Source: Parabacteroides gordonii MS-1 = DSM 23371 (GTDB lineage Bacteria > Bacteroidota > Bacteroidia > Bacteroidales > Tannerellaceae). Taken from it: a stretch of DNA of 64,000 nt. Position 1 is the stretch's first letter; every line of letters starts with the position of its first letter. The notes under the pieces are model-generated. The model saw only the letters and a program-made list of their open reading frames with translations. It searched no databases and had not been told where the DNA came from. Made by a program: the position numbers and the translations under genes. The DNA lies in NCBI RefSeq assembly GCF_000969825.1, contig NZ_KQ033919.1, forward strand, positions 1,774,173 through 1,838,172. Reading direction: 5' to 3'. This document shows, in pieces, positions 8,111 through 16,490 of the stretch.

Positions 8111-8473
8111 TCATTTTTTGACATCTACCCTTTATTATTCAACTGATCATATACCACTTTTCACTACCCCTATTTATATAGATATGTACCCGCGCGCGTT
8201 TCATAATAGTCTGTGTATCAATACCCGTTTTTTCAAGTTTTCGCCGAGAATTGTTAATAGAGGGGATTTAGGCTGTTTTTAGGGGAATAAACGGAGCATT
8301 TTCACCCACAAAAAAGGGCTATCGTTTGAAACGACAGCCCCACCAGATAATAGTAAGAGTAGGCTACCACTATCTACTTCAAATGAACCTGTAACTAGGC
8401 CTGTCTTATTTTATGATAGATTGTTTATGTCCAAATAGACTCACATTCTTCCTAATAACACACTCAAATCTTT
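8111..8473. other. Intergenic region between invertible segment A and the RhuM-type gene
   Basis: No gene seen. The region holds a terminator hairpin for the minus-strand gene (8310-8341) and short stretches similar to the region right of invertible segment B (ACATCT after the site; TTTTTTCAAGTTTTCGCC versus TTTTTTAAGATTTTCAAGCC), which shows that the two loci are paralogous beyond the gene itself. Confidence 0.6.
8310..8341 (-). terminator. Terminator of the RhuM-type gene
   Basis: The hairpin GGGCTATCGTTT / AAACGACAGCCC (8316-8340) is followed in the minus direction by six T residues (8310-8315 complement). It lies downstream of the RhuM-type gene and would stop read-through from it into the invertible promoter. 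Confidence 0.7.
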
Positions 8474-9313
8474 CTATAAATGCCTCAACAACTCCTGTAT
8501 ATCTAATTGCATTTTAGAGAAGGCGAACCATTTTTTACCTAAATCTTTTAATGAAGCGCCGATATGGTACAGTTCTCTTTCGTCTATAATGAGGAAGCGG
8601 TCATGCGACTGGTGGAATTGGCGGATATCAATCGGTTCGTATTGCGAATTATGACGCAGCAAATCTAATGATAGTTGTTTGGACAGTTGGGCAGTATAGA
8701 TCGTAACCGTTACTCCGGGAATGCGCTTGGTGAAAAGTGTCAACACTGTGTCATCAATATAGTTATCGATCAGGATAAGAGAGGTGGTAGCCGTACGGAT
8801 CAGGTCAGCTACAAACTTATAAGCATCGAACAGTTGACCATCATAGAAAACTCCTTCTACCGGCGGTAGCGATGTTTTCACAAAGAAGTCGATCTTTTGA
8901 TCATGTTCAATTATTTTTGCTTCAATATTTTCAATTCTCTTATTGATAGAGTAGCCTTTAAGCAAATAGTCTTTTAAAATCTTATTTGCCCAAATACGGA
9001 ATTGAGTTCCACGCTTTGATTTGACGCGATAGCCAACAGAAATAATAACATCAAGATTATAAAATTTCTGCATTCTTTTTATCATCCTGCTTCCTTCTTC
9101 ACGAACTTGTAAGAAATCCTTACAAGTTGAATCTGCAATTAACTCCTGTTCAACATAAATATTCTTAATGTGTAGTGTAATATTTTGAGGGGTTGTCTCA
9201 AATAAATCAGCCATTTGCGCCTGGGTCAGCCAAACTGTTTCATTTTCCATTCTGACTTCCAACTGTAAAGTCTTTTCCGGTTGGTAAACAATGATCTCTC
9301 CTTGATTTTTCAT
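8474..9313 (-). CDS. RhuM/ORF6N-type DNA-binding protein with PLD-like C-terminus
   Basis: A 279-residue cytoplasmic protein. Residues ~25-130 are the RhuM (virulence-protein, phage-antirepressor-related) domain: VWLTQAQMADLF helix-turn-helix, FLQVREEGSRMIKRMQKFYN, and YRVKSKRGTQFRIWAN. After a helical linker, residues ~165-275 (LILIDNYIDDTVLTLFTKR ... HDRFLIIDERELYHIGASL) resemble the C-terminal half of phospholipase-D-like domains, with an HDRF in place of the usual HxK motif. This suggests a nucleic-acid-binding role with a degenerate or one-motif PLD fold. A minus-strand TAACTTTG box at 9336-9343 supports the start. It sits behind invertible segment A; the BRO-N gene has the matching place at locus B. 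Confidence 0.75.
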   Translation of the reverse strand: MKNQGEIIVYQPEKTLQLEVRMENETVWLTQAQMADLFETTPQNITLHIKNIYVEQELIADSTCKDFLQVREEGSRMIKRMQKFYNLDVIISVGYRVKSKRGTQFRIWANKILKDYLLKGYSINKRIENIEAKIIEHDQKIDFFVKTSLPPVEGVFYDGQLFDAYKFVADLIRTATTSLILIDNYIDDTVLTLFTKRIPGVTVTIYTAQLSKQLSLDLLRHNSQYEPIDIRQFHQSHDRFLIIDERELYHIGASLKDLGKKWFAFSKMQLDIQELLRHL

Positions 9314-9335
9314 AGCTATATAATTTTGTTTGTTA

Positions 9336-9343
9336 CAAAGTTA
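9336..9343 (-). promoter_or_regulatory. -7 box for the RhuM-type gene
   Basis: Minus-strand TAACTTTG, 23 nt upstream of the ATG at 9313; matches TAnnTTTG. A -33 element is not obvious. Confidence 0.5.
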
Positions 9344-9535
9344 GGATTATTATTTATTACATATCTGTTTTCTTCTCAAAAAATCATGAGAATATCACAA
9401 ACAGGTTCATTATTTCCTATAAATGAGCCATCAAGTTATAACACACCTGCGTTAAAGGTTGTTATTGGGCATTCTTCTCCAACAAGTATTTATGTTAAAT
9501 CGACATGTTATAGAACATATTTGATTCAAAGCTGT

Positions 9536-9543
9536 TATCTTTG
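9536..9543 (+). promoter_or_regulatory. -7 box for lrgAB
   Basis: TATCTTTG about 28 nt upstream of the lrgA start codon at 9571, matching TAnnTTTG. Confidence 0.5.
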
Positions 9544-9570
9544 CAGTGTCTATTTAAACAGTAAAGAGAT

Positions 9571-9921
9571 ATGCTAAAACAAGCATTTTACATTCTGTTC
9601 TTCTATTTTACCGGAGAGTTTATCAGCTCCTTTATCGACGGTTTCATTCCGGGAAGCGTGATCGGTATGATATTGTTATTTCTGGCATTGGTGTTTAAGC
9701 TGGTGAAGCCCGCCAATGTAAAAAAACTATCCACGATCCTGACTGAAAACATGGGGTTGTTCTTCCTTCCCGCAGGTGTCGGGCTTATGACGTCGCTGGG
9801 GGTCATCTCACAATATTGGGCTGTCATCCTTACCGCATCCGTTGTAAGTACTATTTTAGTTATTGCTAGTGTCGCACTTATCCAGCAAAAATTAGGCAAT
9901 GAGGGCCGAAACAATGAATAA
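9571..9921 (+). CDS. lrgA: CidA/LrgA family holin-like membrane protein
   Basis: A 116-residue inner-membrane protein with four hydrophobic segments (about 4-22, 27-45, 62-80, 88-108) and the family motifs IPGSVIGMILLFLAL and ENMGLFFLPAGVGLM. CidA/LrgA proteins are holin-like and act with LrgB in controlling murein hydrolase activity, overflow metabolism or transport of small carboxylates. The stop codon overlaps the start of the lrgB gene, so the two are translationally coupled. The symbol lrgA rather than cidA is a choice by habit; the sequence does not decide between them. Confidence 0.85.
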   Translation: MLKQAFYILFFYFTGEFISSFIDGFIPGSVIGMILLFLALVFKLVKPANVKKLSTILTENMGLFFLPAGVGLMTSLGVISQYWAVILTASVVSTILVIASVALIQQKLGNEGRNNE

Positions 9922-10612
9922 TCTGGCACAATCGGAAGTATTTTCACTCACATTGGTTATCGGTACTTATCTGGCGGCATTGGCTTTGTATAAGAAAACA
10001 CGTATCAGCCTGCTGCACCCGCTGCTGACATCTATCCTCGTTATCATTGTCGTACTCGAAACGATGGGGATCGAATACGAGTCTTTCCAACGGGGAAGCC
10101 ACCTGATCCATTTCATGCTGGGGCCATCGGTTGTCGCATTGGGATTTGTGTTATACGAGCAGATGCAATACCTGAAAGGGAATGTGATCTCTATCCTTAC
10201 CTCTGTCTTTATAGGCGCCATCGTCGGGATTGTAAGCGTGATTGTGATCGGTGACCTGATGGGAGCCGACCAGGCATTGATAGCCACCCTGCAACCGAAA
10301 TCCGTAACGACCCCTATTGCGATGGGGATTGCCGAAAAAGCCGGGGGGATCCCTTCGCTAACGGCTGTTATCGTTGTGGCGGTAGGTATATTCGGGAGCA
10401 TCGTCGGCCCGTTCGTGATGAAAGTATTAGGTATCGAGAGCCGGATTGCCAAAGGATTGGCACTGGGCGCATCGTCCCACGGCGTAGGTACTTCGGTGGC
10501 TATACAGATCGGAGCGATTGAAGGCGCATTGAGCGGATTGGCAATCGGACTGATGGGTATCATGACGGCTATTTTAGTCCCCGTTATCAGCTTTATTATT
10601 TCCCTGTTTTAA
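9914..10612 (+). CDS. lrgB: LrgB family membrane protein
   Basis: A 232-residue, very hydrophobic inner-membrane protein with about seven transmembrane segments. It has the LrgB/CidB signatures LQPKSVTTPIAMGIAEKAGG and GLALGASSHGVGTS. I place the start at ATG 9914 (MNNLAQ), preceded by GAGGG and overlapping the lrgA stop by eight bases; an upstream ATG at 9899 in the same frame is less likely. It is the partner of the LrgA protein and is probably made from the same transcript. No terminator with a T-tract is visible before the efp promoter. Confidence 0.85.
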   Translation: MNNLAQSEVFSLTLVIGTYLAALALYKKTRISLLHPLLTSILVIIVVLETMGIEYESFQRGSHLIHFMLGPSVVALGFVLYEQMQYLKGNVISILTSVFIGAIVGIVSVIVIGDLMGADQALIATLQPKSVTTPIAMGIAEKAGGIPSLTAVIVVAVGIFGSIVGPFVMKVLGIESRIAKGLALGASSHGVGTSVAIQIGAIEGALSGLAIGLMGIMTAILVPVISFIISLF

Positions 10613-10683
10613 GTAGTATCCGTTTACGCAGATCATATCAGACTGATTTGCAACTCTTTTCTGAAGAAAAAGGAGACTACGTG

Positions 10684-10714
10684 TTGGTACTTTAAGAGGA
10701 AAACACTACTTTTG
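10684..10714 (+). promoter_or_regulatory. efp promoter
   Basis: TTG (10684-10686), 20 nt, TACTTTTG (10707-10714): a full Bacteroidota-type promoter about 55 nt upstream of the efp start. Confidence 0.65.
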
Positions 10715-10769
10715 TACCCGAAAATTACCGATGACAGTACAAAATCATTATAAATAAAAAATAGATCGT

Positions 10770-11336
10770 ATGATTAATTCACAAGACATTAAAAACGGAA
10801 CGTGTATCCGCCTGGACGGGAAATTATATTTCTGCGTTGAATTCCTTCACGTAAAACCGGGAAAAGGAAACACCTTCATGCGTACCAAACTGAAAGATGT
10901 AGTAAAAGGTGGTATCCTTGATCGCCGTTTCAATATCGATGAAAAACTGGAAGATGTACGTGTAGAACGTCGTCCTCATCAATATACATATAGAGAAGGC
11001 GAACACTATCACTTCATGAATCAGGAAACTTACGAAGATGTGATCATCGACAAAAACCTGATCAATGGTGTAGACTATATGAAAGAAGAAGAAATCGTTG
11101 ACGTTGTTTCCGATGCTTCTACAGATACAGTTCTTTTCGCCGACCTGCCTGCTAAAGTTCAATTGAAGGTTACTTACACTGAACCGGGTGTAAAGGGCGA
11201 TACTGCTACTAACACATTGAAACCTGCTACAGTTGAAACAGGAGCCGAAGTTCGTGTTCCGTTATTCATCAACGAAGGCGAAATTATCGAAGTAAATACG
11301 GCGGACGGTTCCTATTGCGGACGTGTTCGTTCATAA
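10770..11336 (+). CDS. efp: Translation elongation factor P
   Basis: A 188-residue cytoplasmic protein of normal EF-P length with the three β-barrel domains. It relieves ribosome stalling at polyproline stretches by entering between the P and E sites. The domain I loop reads HVKPGKGNTF, so the tip residue that is modified in many species is a lysine. No modification enzyme is encoded in this window. The C-terminus FINEGEIIEVNTADGSYCGRV is typical domain III. It is preceded by its own promoter and followed by a palindrome at 11355-11382. Confidence 0.95.
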   Translation: MINSQDIKNGTCIRLDGKLYFCVEFLHVKPGKGNTFMRTKLKDVVKGGILDRRFNIDEKLEDVRVERRPHQYTYREGEHYHFMNQETYEDVIIDKNLINGVDYMKEEEIVDVVSDASTDTVLFADLPAKVQLKVTYTEPGVKGDTATNTLKPATVETGAEVRVPLFINEGEIIEVNTADGSYCGRVRS

Positions 11337-11354
11337 GATACAACACCAAACACA

Positions 11355-11382
11355 GTAAGGGCGGTTCGCGAACCGCCCTTAC
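11355..11382. repeat. REP-like palindrome between efp and radC
   Basis: A 28-bp perfect palindrome with 14-bp arms (GTAAGGGCGGTTCG and its complement). It has no T-tract on either side. A related element at 18789-18811 has the same plan, GTA-GGGGC-GGTT type arms, so I treat both as copies of a dispersed palindromic element that may also act as a weak terminator. Confidence 0.6.
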
Positions 11383-11399
11383 AACCAAAACACATCGCT

Positions 11400-12086
11400 A
11401 TGAAAATAAAAGAATGGGCAGAAGAAGACCGCCCGCGTGAAAAAATGCTGCTTAAAGGCGTTACTTCCCTCAGTGATGCCGAACTCCTGGCCATCCTCAT
11501 CGGTTCAGGCAACAGTAACGAGACGGCTGTCCAGTTGTCGCAACGTATCCTCAACAGTGTAGAGTACAATCTGAATGCATTAGGCAAACTGTCTATACAG
11601 GATTTAGTGTCCGGTTTCAAAGGGATCGGCGAAGCCAAGGCCATCACCATTTGTGCAGCCCTGGAACTGGGTAAACGGCGTAATCTGGCTGATCCTATCC
11701 TACGCAACAGTATCCGGAGCAGCCGCGATGCTTACAACCTCTTTCATCCCCTACTCTGCGATTTACCGTACGAAGAATTGTGGGTAGCCCTGACCAACCG
11801 GGCCGGCAAAGTGATCGGCAAGGCAAAGATCAGCCAGGGCGGAACAGGGGAAACGTCCGCCGACCTCCGTATCATCCTTAAAACGGCTATCAATGCGCTG
11901 GCTTCGGGGATCATCCTTTGCCATAACCATCCGTCGGGGAATGTGCGCCCCAGCTCGCAGGACGATGCCCTGACCAGACGGCTGGACAAAGCGGCGGACT
12001 TGCTGGAGATAAAGCTGTCGGATCATCTGATCGTCTCCGACGGTACTTACTTCAGCTATGCAGACGAAGGACGGCTGGGCTTGTAA
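11400..12086 (+). CDS. radC: RadC family JAB-domain protein
   Basis: A 228-residue protein of standard RadC length. The N-terminus has MKIKEWAEEDRPREKMLLKG and a helix-hairpin-helix-like region (LVSGFKGIGEAKAITICAALELG). The C-terminus has the JAB/MPN metalloprotease-like motif ILCHNHPSGNVRPSSQDDALT, with the HxH...S...D metal-binding set intact. RadC was named for DNA repair, but its role is uncertain. It stands alone between efp and the Fe-S factor gene. Confidence 0.9.
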   Translation: MKIKEWAEEDRPREKMLLKGVTSLSDAELLAILIGSGNSNETAVQLSQRILNSVEYNLNALGKLSIQDLVSGFKGIGEAKAITICAALELGKRRNLADPILRNSIRSSRDAYNLFHPLLCDLPYEELWVALTNRAGKVIGKAKISQGGTGETSADLRIILKTAINALASGIILCHNHPSGNVRPSSQDDALTRRLDKAADLLEIKLSDHLIVSDGTYFSYADEGRLGL

Positions 12087-12131
12087 AACATTTTCTCTTT
12101 TCTACGGTTTAGTATATAGAAGATATTAATG

Positions 12132-12139
12132 TATATTTG
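12132..12139 (+). promoter_or_regulatory. -7 box for the MIP18-lpxH pair
   Basis: TATATTTG 19 nt upstream of the ATG at 12158; matches TAnnTTTG. Confidence 0.5.
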
Positions 12140-12157
12140 CATTCAAATTAAAGAAAG

Positions 12158-12475
12158 ATGAACAACGAATTCCTCCAAACAGAAGAAGCGATTGTCGCCA
12201 TGCTCAAGACAGTGTACGACCCGGAAATACCGGTCAACGTATTTGACCTTGGCCTGATATATAAAGTAGATGTAGACAACGATAAGAATGTCCGTATAGA
12301 TATGACCCTGACTGCCCCCAACTGTCCGGCAGCCGATTTCATCCTGGAAGATGTCCGTATGAAAGTGGAGTCGGTAGACGGTGTGAACAATGTGGAAGTC
12401 AACCTCGTGTTTGAACCCGAATGGGATAAGGAAATGATGTCGGAAGAGGCTAAACTGGAACTAGGTTTCTTATGA
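12158..12475 (+). CDS. MIP18/SufT-type Fe-S assembly protein
   Basis: A 105-residue protein of the DUF59 (MIP18) family, with YDPEIPVNVFDLGLIYKV and MTLTAPNCPAADFILEDV. The single cysteine of the family is present in the PNCPAA motif. Members support maturation or delivery of iron-sulfur clusters. The stop codon overlaps the start of the lpxH gene by four bases (ATGA), so the two are translationally coupled, although no functional link is known. Confidence 0.9.
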   Translation: MNNEFLQTEEAIVAMLKTVYDPEIPVNVFDLGLIYKVDVDNDKNVRIDMTLTAPNCPAADFILEDVRMKVESVDGVNNVEVNLVFEPEWDKEMMSEEAKLELGFL

Positions 12476-13239
12476 ATCCCTCCCGAAAGAAAATATACTT
12501 TGCATCGGACGCCCATCTGGGCGCCCGCTTTCATAAAGACCCGTTGGCCGTCGAGAAGAAGCTGGTGCGCTGGCTCGACAGTATCAAAGAGAATGCGCTG
12601 GCGGTCTATTTCCTGGGGGATATATTCGACTACTGGTACGAATACAAATATGTAGTGCCCAAAGGGTTTACCCGTTTCCTCGGGAAGCTGGCCGAACTGG
12701 CCGACAGCGGTGTCGAGATCCATATATTTATCGGTAACCACGATATCTGGATGTTCGATTACCTTCCCAACGAGATAGGTGCAATCATTCACCGGGATGT
12801 ATTAACGACCGACCTGCTGGGTAAGCGTTTCTTCCTCGGACATGGTGACGAGGTGGACTACCGCAGCAAGGCTTTCCGGTTTATCCGTGCCGTTTTCCGT
12901 AATAAATTCTGCCAGTGGTTGTATGCAGGTATCCATCCCCGCTGGACGTTCGGTTTTGCCCTCGGATGGTCGCTCAACAGCCGCAAAAGCGGTCTGGAGA
13001 AAGAGGATGCACAGAAATATAAAGGGGAAGCGGCCGAATACCTGGTCGTTTTCGCCAAAGAATATCTTAAGACACATCCCGATATCAATTTCTTCATCTT
13101 CGGGCATCGTCATATCATGCTCGACCTGATGCTTTCGCGTACTTCCCGCCTGCTGATCGCCGGCGACTGGATGACGCTCTTTTCTTATATCGTATGGGAT
13201 GGGGAGAACCTGTTCCTCGAACAGTTCGAAGCAGAATAA
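12472..13239 (+). CDS. lpxH: UDP-2,3-diacylglucosamine diphosphatase
   Basis: A 255-residue calcineurin-like metallophosphoesterase that cleaves UDP-2,3-diacylglucosamine to lipid X in lipid A synthesis at the inner membrane. The metal-binding motifs are intact: SDAHLG, GDIFDYW, GNHDIW, HGDEVD and FGHRH. Length is a little above the 240 residues typical of LpxH. It overlaps the upstream MIP18 gene by four bases. It converges on ackA, with a shared hairpin at 13251-13276. Confidence 0.88.
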   Translation: MNPSRKKIYFASDAHLGARFHKDPLAVEKKLVRWLDSIKENALAVYFLGDIFDYWYEYKYVVPKGFTRFLGKLAELADSGVEIHIFIGNHDIWMFDYLPNEIGAIIHRDVLTTDLLGKRFFLGHGDEVDYRSKAFRFIRAVFRNKFCQWLYAGIHPRWTFGFALGWSLNSRKSGLEKEDAQKYKGEAAEYLVVFAKEYLKTHPDINFFIFGHRHIMLDLMLSRTSRLLIAGDWMTLFSYIVWDGENLFLEQFEAE

Positions 13240-13242
13240 CAG

Positions 13243-13276
13243 ATAAAAAAACTGCCCCAACCGGTGTCGGGGCAGT
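13243..13276 (-). terminator. Terminator of pta-ackA
   Basis: Arms ACTGCCCC (13251-13258) and GGGGCAGT (13269-13276). In the minus direction the stem is followed by a run of T residues (complement of 13243-13250), giving a strong intrinsic terminator for ackA; in the plus direction it has no T-tract. Confidence 0.85.
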
Positions 13277-13334
13277 CTAAACACTAATCCTGTGTTTTGT
13301 AAGCTGTGAGGACTAGTTTTTTAATTACCAATAT

Positions 13335-14534
13335 TTATTTACCTAATATATCCATTGTATCGGAAGCGATCATATATTCTTCGTCGGTAGGAACAACAAT
13401 GATTGTCACCTTACTGTCCGGAGTGCTGATCACCATTTCTTCGCCACGCATACCTTCGTTCTTCTGAACGTCGATCTTCATGCCCATGTATTCCATGTTT
13501 TCACATACGACACGACGGGTAGCCCACTGGTTCTCACCTACACCGCCTGTCCATACCAGGATATCGCAACCGCCCATGGCTGCAGCATAAGCACCGATGT
13601 ATTTCTTGATACGATAGTTGTAAATATTCAGAGCCAGAATAGCACGTTTATCGCCATCAGCAACAGCCGCTTCAATCTCACGCATATCGGAAGAGATACC
13701 GGAAACTCCCTGTACACCGCTCTGTTTGTTGATCAGGTCAGACAAACCTTTGGCATCCAGTTTTTCCTTATCCATGATGAATGTAAGTGCACCTGCATCT
13801 ACATCACCGCAACGGGTTCCCATCAGCAGACCTTCGACCGGAGTCAGACCCATAGAAGTGTCAATACTCTTACCGTTCTTCACTGCAGCGATTGAACCTC
13901 CGTTACCTACGTGAGCTGTAATGATCTTTTGTTCTTCGTACGGAACACCCAGGATATCGCAGGCACGTTTTGATACATAACGGTGGCTGGTTCCGTGGAA
14001 ACCGTAACGACGGATACCGTATTTCTTATACAGTGAATAAGGCAGACCGTACATATAAGCATAGTCCGGCATGGTCTGGTGGAAAGCAGTATCGAACACA
14101 CCTACCTGACGGATGCCCGGGATCAATGCGCTCATGGCACGGATACCTTTCAGGTTTGGCGGGTTATGAAGCGGTGCCAGGTCGATGCACTCAACCATTT
14201 TACCGATCACTTCCGGAGTAATTTCCACACTTCCGCTGAATGCTTCTCCACCATGTACCACACGATGGCCTACAGCGTCAATTTCGTTATACGACTTGAT
14301 ACAGCCGTATTTGTCATCTGTCAGCACGCTCAGGATAAACTCGATAGCCGCATTGTGTTCGGGTAATTCCTTATCCAGAATTACTTTCTTACCATCCGGC
14401 TGGGTGAATTTGAGGAAAGAACCCGGCAAACCCAGTTTCTCAACGCCACCCTGTGCAAGTACTTCGTGTGTGTCCATATTGAACAACTTGTACTTAACAG
14501 ACGAACTTCCGCAATTTAAAACTAATATCTTCAT
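13335..14534 (-). CDS. ackA: Acetate kinase
   Basis: A 399-residue cytoplasmic enzyme that makes ATP from acetyl phosphate and ADP, releasing acetate. It has the ASKHA-fold signatures MKILVLNCGSSSVKYKLF at the N-terminus, RYGFHGTSHRYVSKRA in the middle and HVGNGGSIAAV. Full length, with no damage. It is 21 bp downstream of pta in the same direction, so pta and ackA form the classic acetate-forming operon, ending at the terminator 13243-13276. Confidence 0.97.
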   Translation of the reverse strand: MKILVLNCGSSSVKYKLFNMDTHEVLAQGGVEKLGLPGSFLKFTQPDGKKVILDKELPEHNAAIEFILSVLTDDKYGCIKSYNEIDAVGHRVVHGGEAFSGSVEITPEVIGKMVECIDLAPLHNPPNLKGIRAMSALIPGIRQVGVFDTAFHQTMPDYAYMYGLPYSLYKKYGIRRYGFHGTSHRYVSKRACDILGVPYEEQKIITAHVGNGGSIAAVKNGKSIDTSMGLTPVEGLLMGTRCGDVDAGALTFIMDKEKLDAKGLSDLINKQSGVQGVSGISSDMREIEAAVADGDKRAILALNIYNYRIKKYIGAYAAAMGGCDILVWTGGVGENQWATRRVVCENMEYMGMKIDVQKNEGMRGEEMVISTPDSKVTIIVVPTDEEYMIASDTMDILGK

Positions 14535-14555
14535 ATCTTACTTGTTGTGTCTTTT

Positions 14556-15572
14556 TTACTTTTTAGCCGCCTTTAAGCCGATAGACTGGTTGCTGGCGAT
14601 AGCCACCATCTTATAGATATCGTCTACAGAGCAACCGCGTGAAAGGTCGTTCACCGGAGCAGCCATACCCTGAAGGATAGGGCCTACTGCTTCTGCATCA
14701 CCCAGACGCTGAACCAGCTTATAAGCGATATTACCTACTTCCAGTGTCGGGAATACCAATACGTTTGCCTGACCGGCCACTTCGCTACCCGGTGCTTTCA
14801 AAGAAGCAACAGATCCTACCAGGGCAGCATCCGACTGCAATTCACCGTCGATCTTCAGTTCGGGAGCCATTTCTTTTGCCAGACGGGTAGCTTCCACTAC
14901 TTTGTCTACCATCTCATGAGAGGCACTGCCTTTTGTCGAGAAGCTCAACATAGCTACACGGGGTTCGACACCTACGATGTCGCGTGCTGTCGCAGCAGTC
15001 GCCACGGCGATACTAGCCAGTTCGGGAGCAGTAGGATTAGGCATTACAGCACAGTCAGCAAAAACAAGAAGGCCTTCTTTTCCGTATTCCGGCTTCTTGG
15101 TAAACATAAGGAATGCACCCGATACACAGCTCATACCCGGAGCAGTCTTCACGATCTGCAAAGCGGGACGAAGCACATTTCCTGTCGTGTTCTGTGCACC
15201 GGCAATTTCGCCGTCAGCATCGCCGGCCTTGATCATCAGGCAAGCCAGATACAAAGGATCTTCAGCAAGGACAGCTGCCTTCTCCGGAGTCATACCTTTT
15301 TTCTGACGTAATTGGAAAAGCAGGTCTGCATAAGCAGCTTTCTTTTCGTGATTTTTAGGGTCAACAATAGTAGCCTGTCCGATGTGGTTCAGACCGTAGT
15401 TTGCTGCCAAAGAAGAAATCTCTGCGGGATTTCCAATCAGGATAATGTCAGCAACTCCATCGGCCAATAAACGGTCGGCGGCTTTCAATGTTCTTTCTTC
15501 TGTTCCTTCAGGAAGAACGATACGCTGCTTGTCAGCTTTAGCGCGTGCAATAATCTCTTGCATTAAGTCCAT
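14556..15572 (-). CDS. pta: Phosphate acetyltransferase
   Basis: A 338-residue, short-form (single catalytic domain) phosphotransacetylase converting acetyl-CoA and phosphate to acetyl phosphate. Recognisable stretches are RIVLPEGTEERTLKAADRLL, AGAQNTTGNVLRPALQIVKT and DGELQSDAALVGSVASLKAPGS split by short loops. Upstream is a minus-strand TACTTTTG box at 15623-15630. First gene of the pta-ackA operon. Confidence 0.96.
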   Translation of the reverse strand: MDLMQEIIARAKADKQRIVLPEGTEERTLKAADRLLADGVADIILIGNPAEISSLAANYGLNHIGQATIVDPKNHEKKAAYADLLFQLRQKKGMTPEKAAVLAEDPLYLACLMIKAGDADGEIAGAQNTTGNVLRPALQIVKTAPGMSCVSGAFLMFTKKPEYGKEGLLVFADCAVMPNPTAPELASIAVATAATARDIVGVEPRVAMLSFSTKGSASHEMVDKVVEATRLAKEMAPELKIDGELQSDAALVGSVASLKAPGSEVAGQANVLVFPTLEVGNIAYKLVQRLGDAEAVGPILQGMAAPVNDLSRGCSVDDIYKMVAIASNQSIGLKAAKK

Positions 15573-15622
15573 AGCGGAAGATATTTTTTATAGTATTTAG
15601 TAATTGCTACTGTTTGCGGGTA

Positions 15623-15630
15623 CAAAAGTA
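15623..15630 (-). promoter_or_regulatory. -7 box for pta-ackA
   Basis: Minus-strand TACTTTTG about 50 nt upstream of the pta start. A TTG (15654-15656 complement) lies upstream at a spacing slightly longer than usual. Confidence 0.55.
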
Positions 15631-15700
15631 GACAAAATGCAACATAGAGTTTGCAAAAAGCACAAACTATTTGCAACCGGAGCTGTCACTTTCAGAACAT

Positions 15701-16486
15701 TTAACAGTAATTCACTACTTCTCGCTCGCCGGAGAGGATTTGTTGCAGATCTTCGGCTGAAATGTTGATATCGAGCTTACCGTTGTGAGCAACAGATATT
15801 TTACCCCGTTCTTCCGATACAATAATAATCAATGCATCGGTTTCAAGAGACATTCCGAGCGCGGAACGGTGGCGTAGTCCGAGATCTTTCGGCAAATTGG
15901 CATTCTGCGCTACCGGAAGGATACAGCCTGCGGCCTTGATCCGGCCGTCGGCAATGATCATCGCCCCGTCATGCAGAGGGCTGTTCTTAAAGAATATATT
16001 TTCGATCAGGCGGGCGTTGACATCGGCAGTGAACATTTCGCCCGTATGCTCGTATATGGAGAGGTCGACATCCTGCTGGATCACAATCAGGGCTCCGGTC
16101 TTTTTACGGGCCATATTCATACAAGCCAGCACCACGGGGGCGACATATTTTCCTTCCCGCTCGTTGTTCGCATCCTTTTTAGAAAAAAGCTTTCCCAGGA
16201 ACTTCCATCCCCGGTGTGAACCGAGCGCCATCAGAAAACGGCGTATCTCATCCTGAAACAGAATGACCAACACCACGAAACCGACACTGATAAACTTATC
16301 GAGTATGGCTCCCATCAAACGCATTTCCAACACCTGCGAAACAAGGATCCATACAATAATAAACGAAACTACCCCACTAAAGATGGCCAGTGTACCTGAA
16401 CTCTTCATCAGCTTGTAGGTCTGGTAGAGGAAAAAGGCTACCAGCAGTACATCGATCAGGTCTTTTATTCCGAAATGCATCCACAT
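15701..16486 (-). CDS. cdaA: Diadenylate cyclase CdaA
   Basis: A 261-residue membrane protein that makes cyclic di-AMP. Three hydrophobic segments at the N-terminus (within residues ~8-80) anchor the DisA_N catalytic domain, which shows the required motifs DGAMIIADGRIKAAGC (DGA) and LGLRHRSALGMS (RHR). Cyclic di-AMP controls potassium and osmotic balance and wall homeostasis in bacteria that have it. It lies four bases downstream of folP, so both are probably on one transcript starting at 17370-17377. There is no ybbR-type gene next to it, unlike in Firmicutes. Confidence 0.93.
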   Translation of the reverse strand: MWMHFGIKDLIDVLLVAFFLYQTYKLMKSSGTLAIFSGVVSFIIVWILVSQVLEMRLMGAILDKFISVGFVVLVILFQDEIRRFLMALGSHRGWKFLGKLFSKKDANNEREGKYVAPVVLACMNMARKKTGALIVIQQDVDLSIYEHTGEMFTADVNARLIENIFFKNSPLHDGAMIIADGRIKAAGCILPVAQNANLPKDLGLRHRSALGMSLETDALIIIVSEERGKISVAHNGKLDINISAEDLQQILSGEREVVNYC

Positions 16487-16490
16487 AATA

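Noticed and set aside
9371-9577. Small plus-strand frame upstream of lrgA
   Set aside because: It overlaps the lrgA promoter box and start, has no ribosome site or recognisable protein character.
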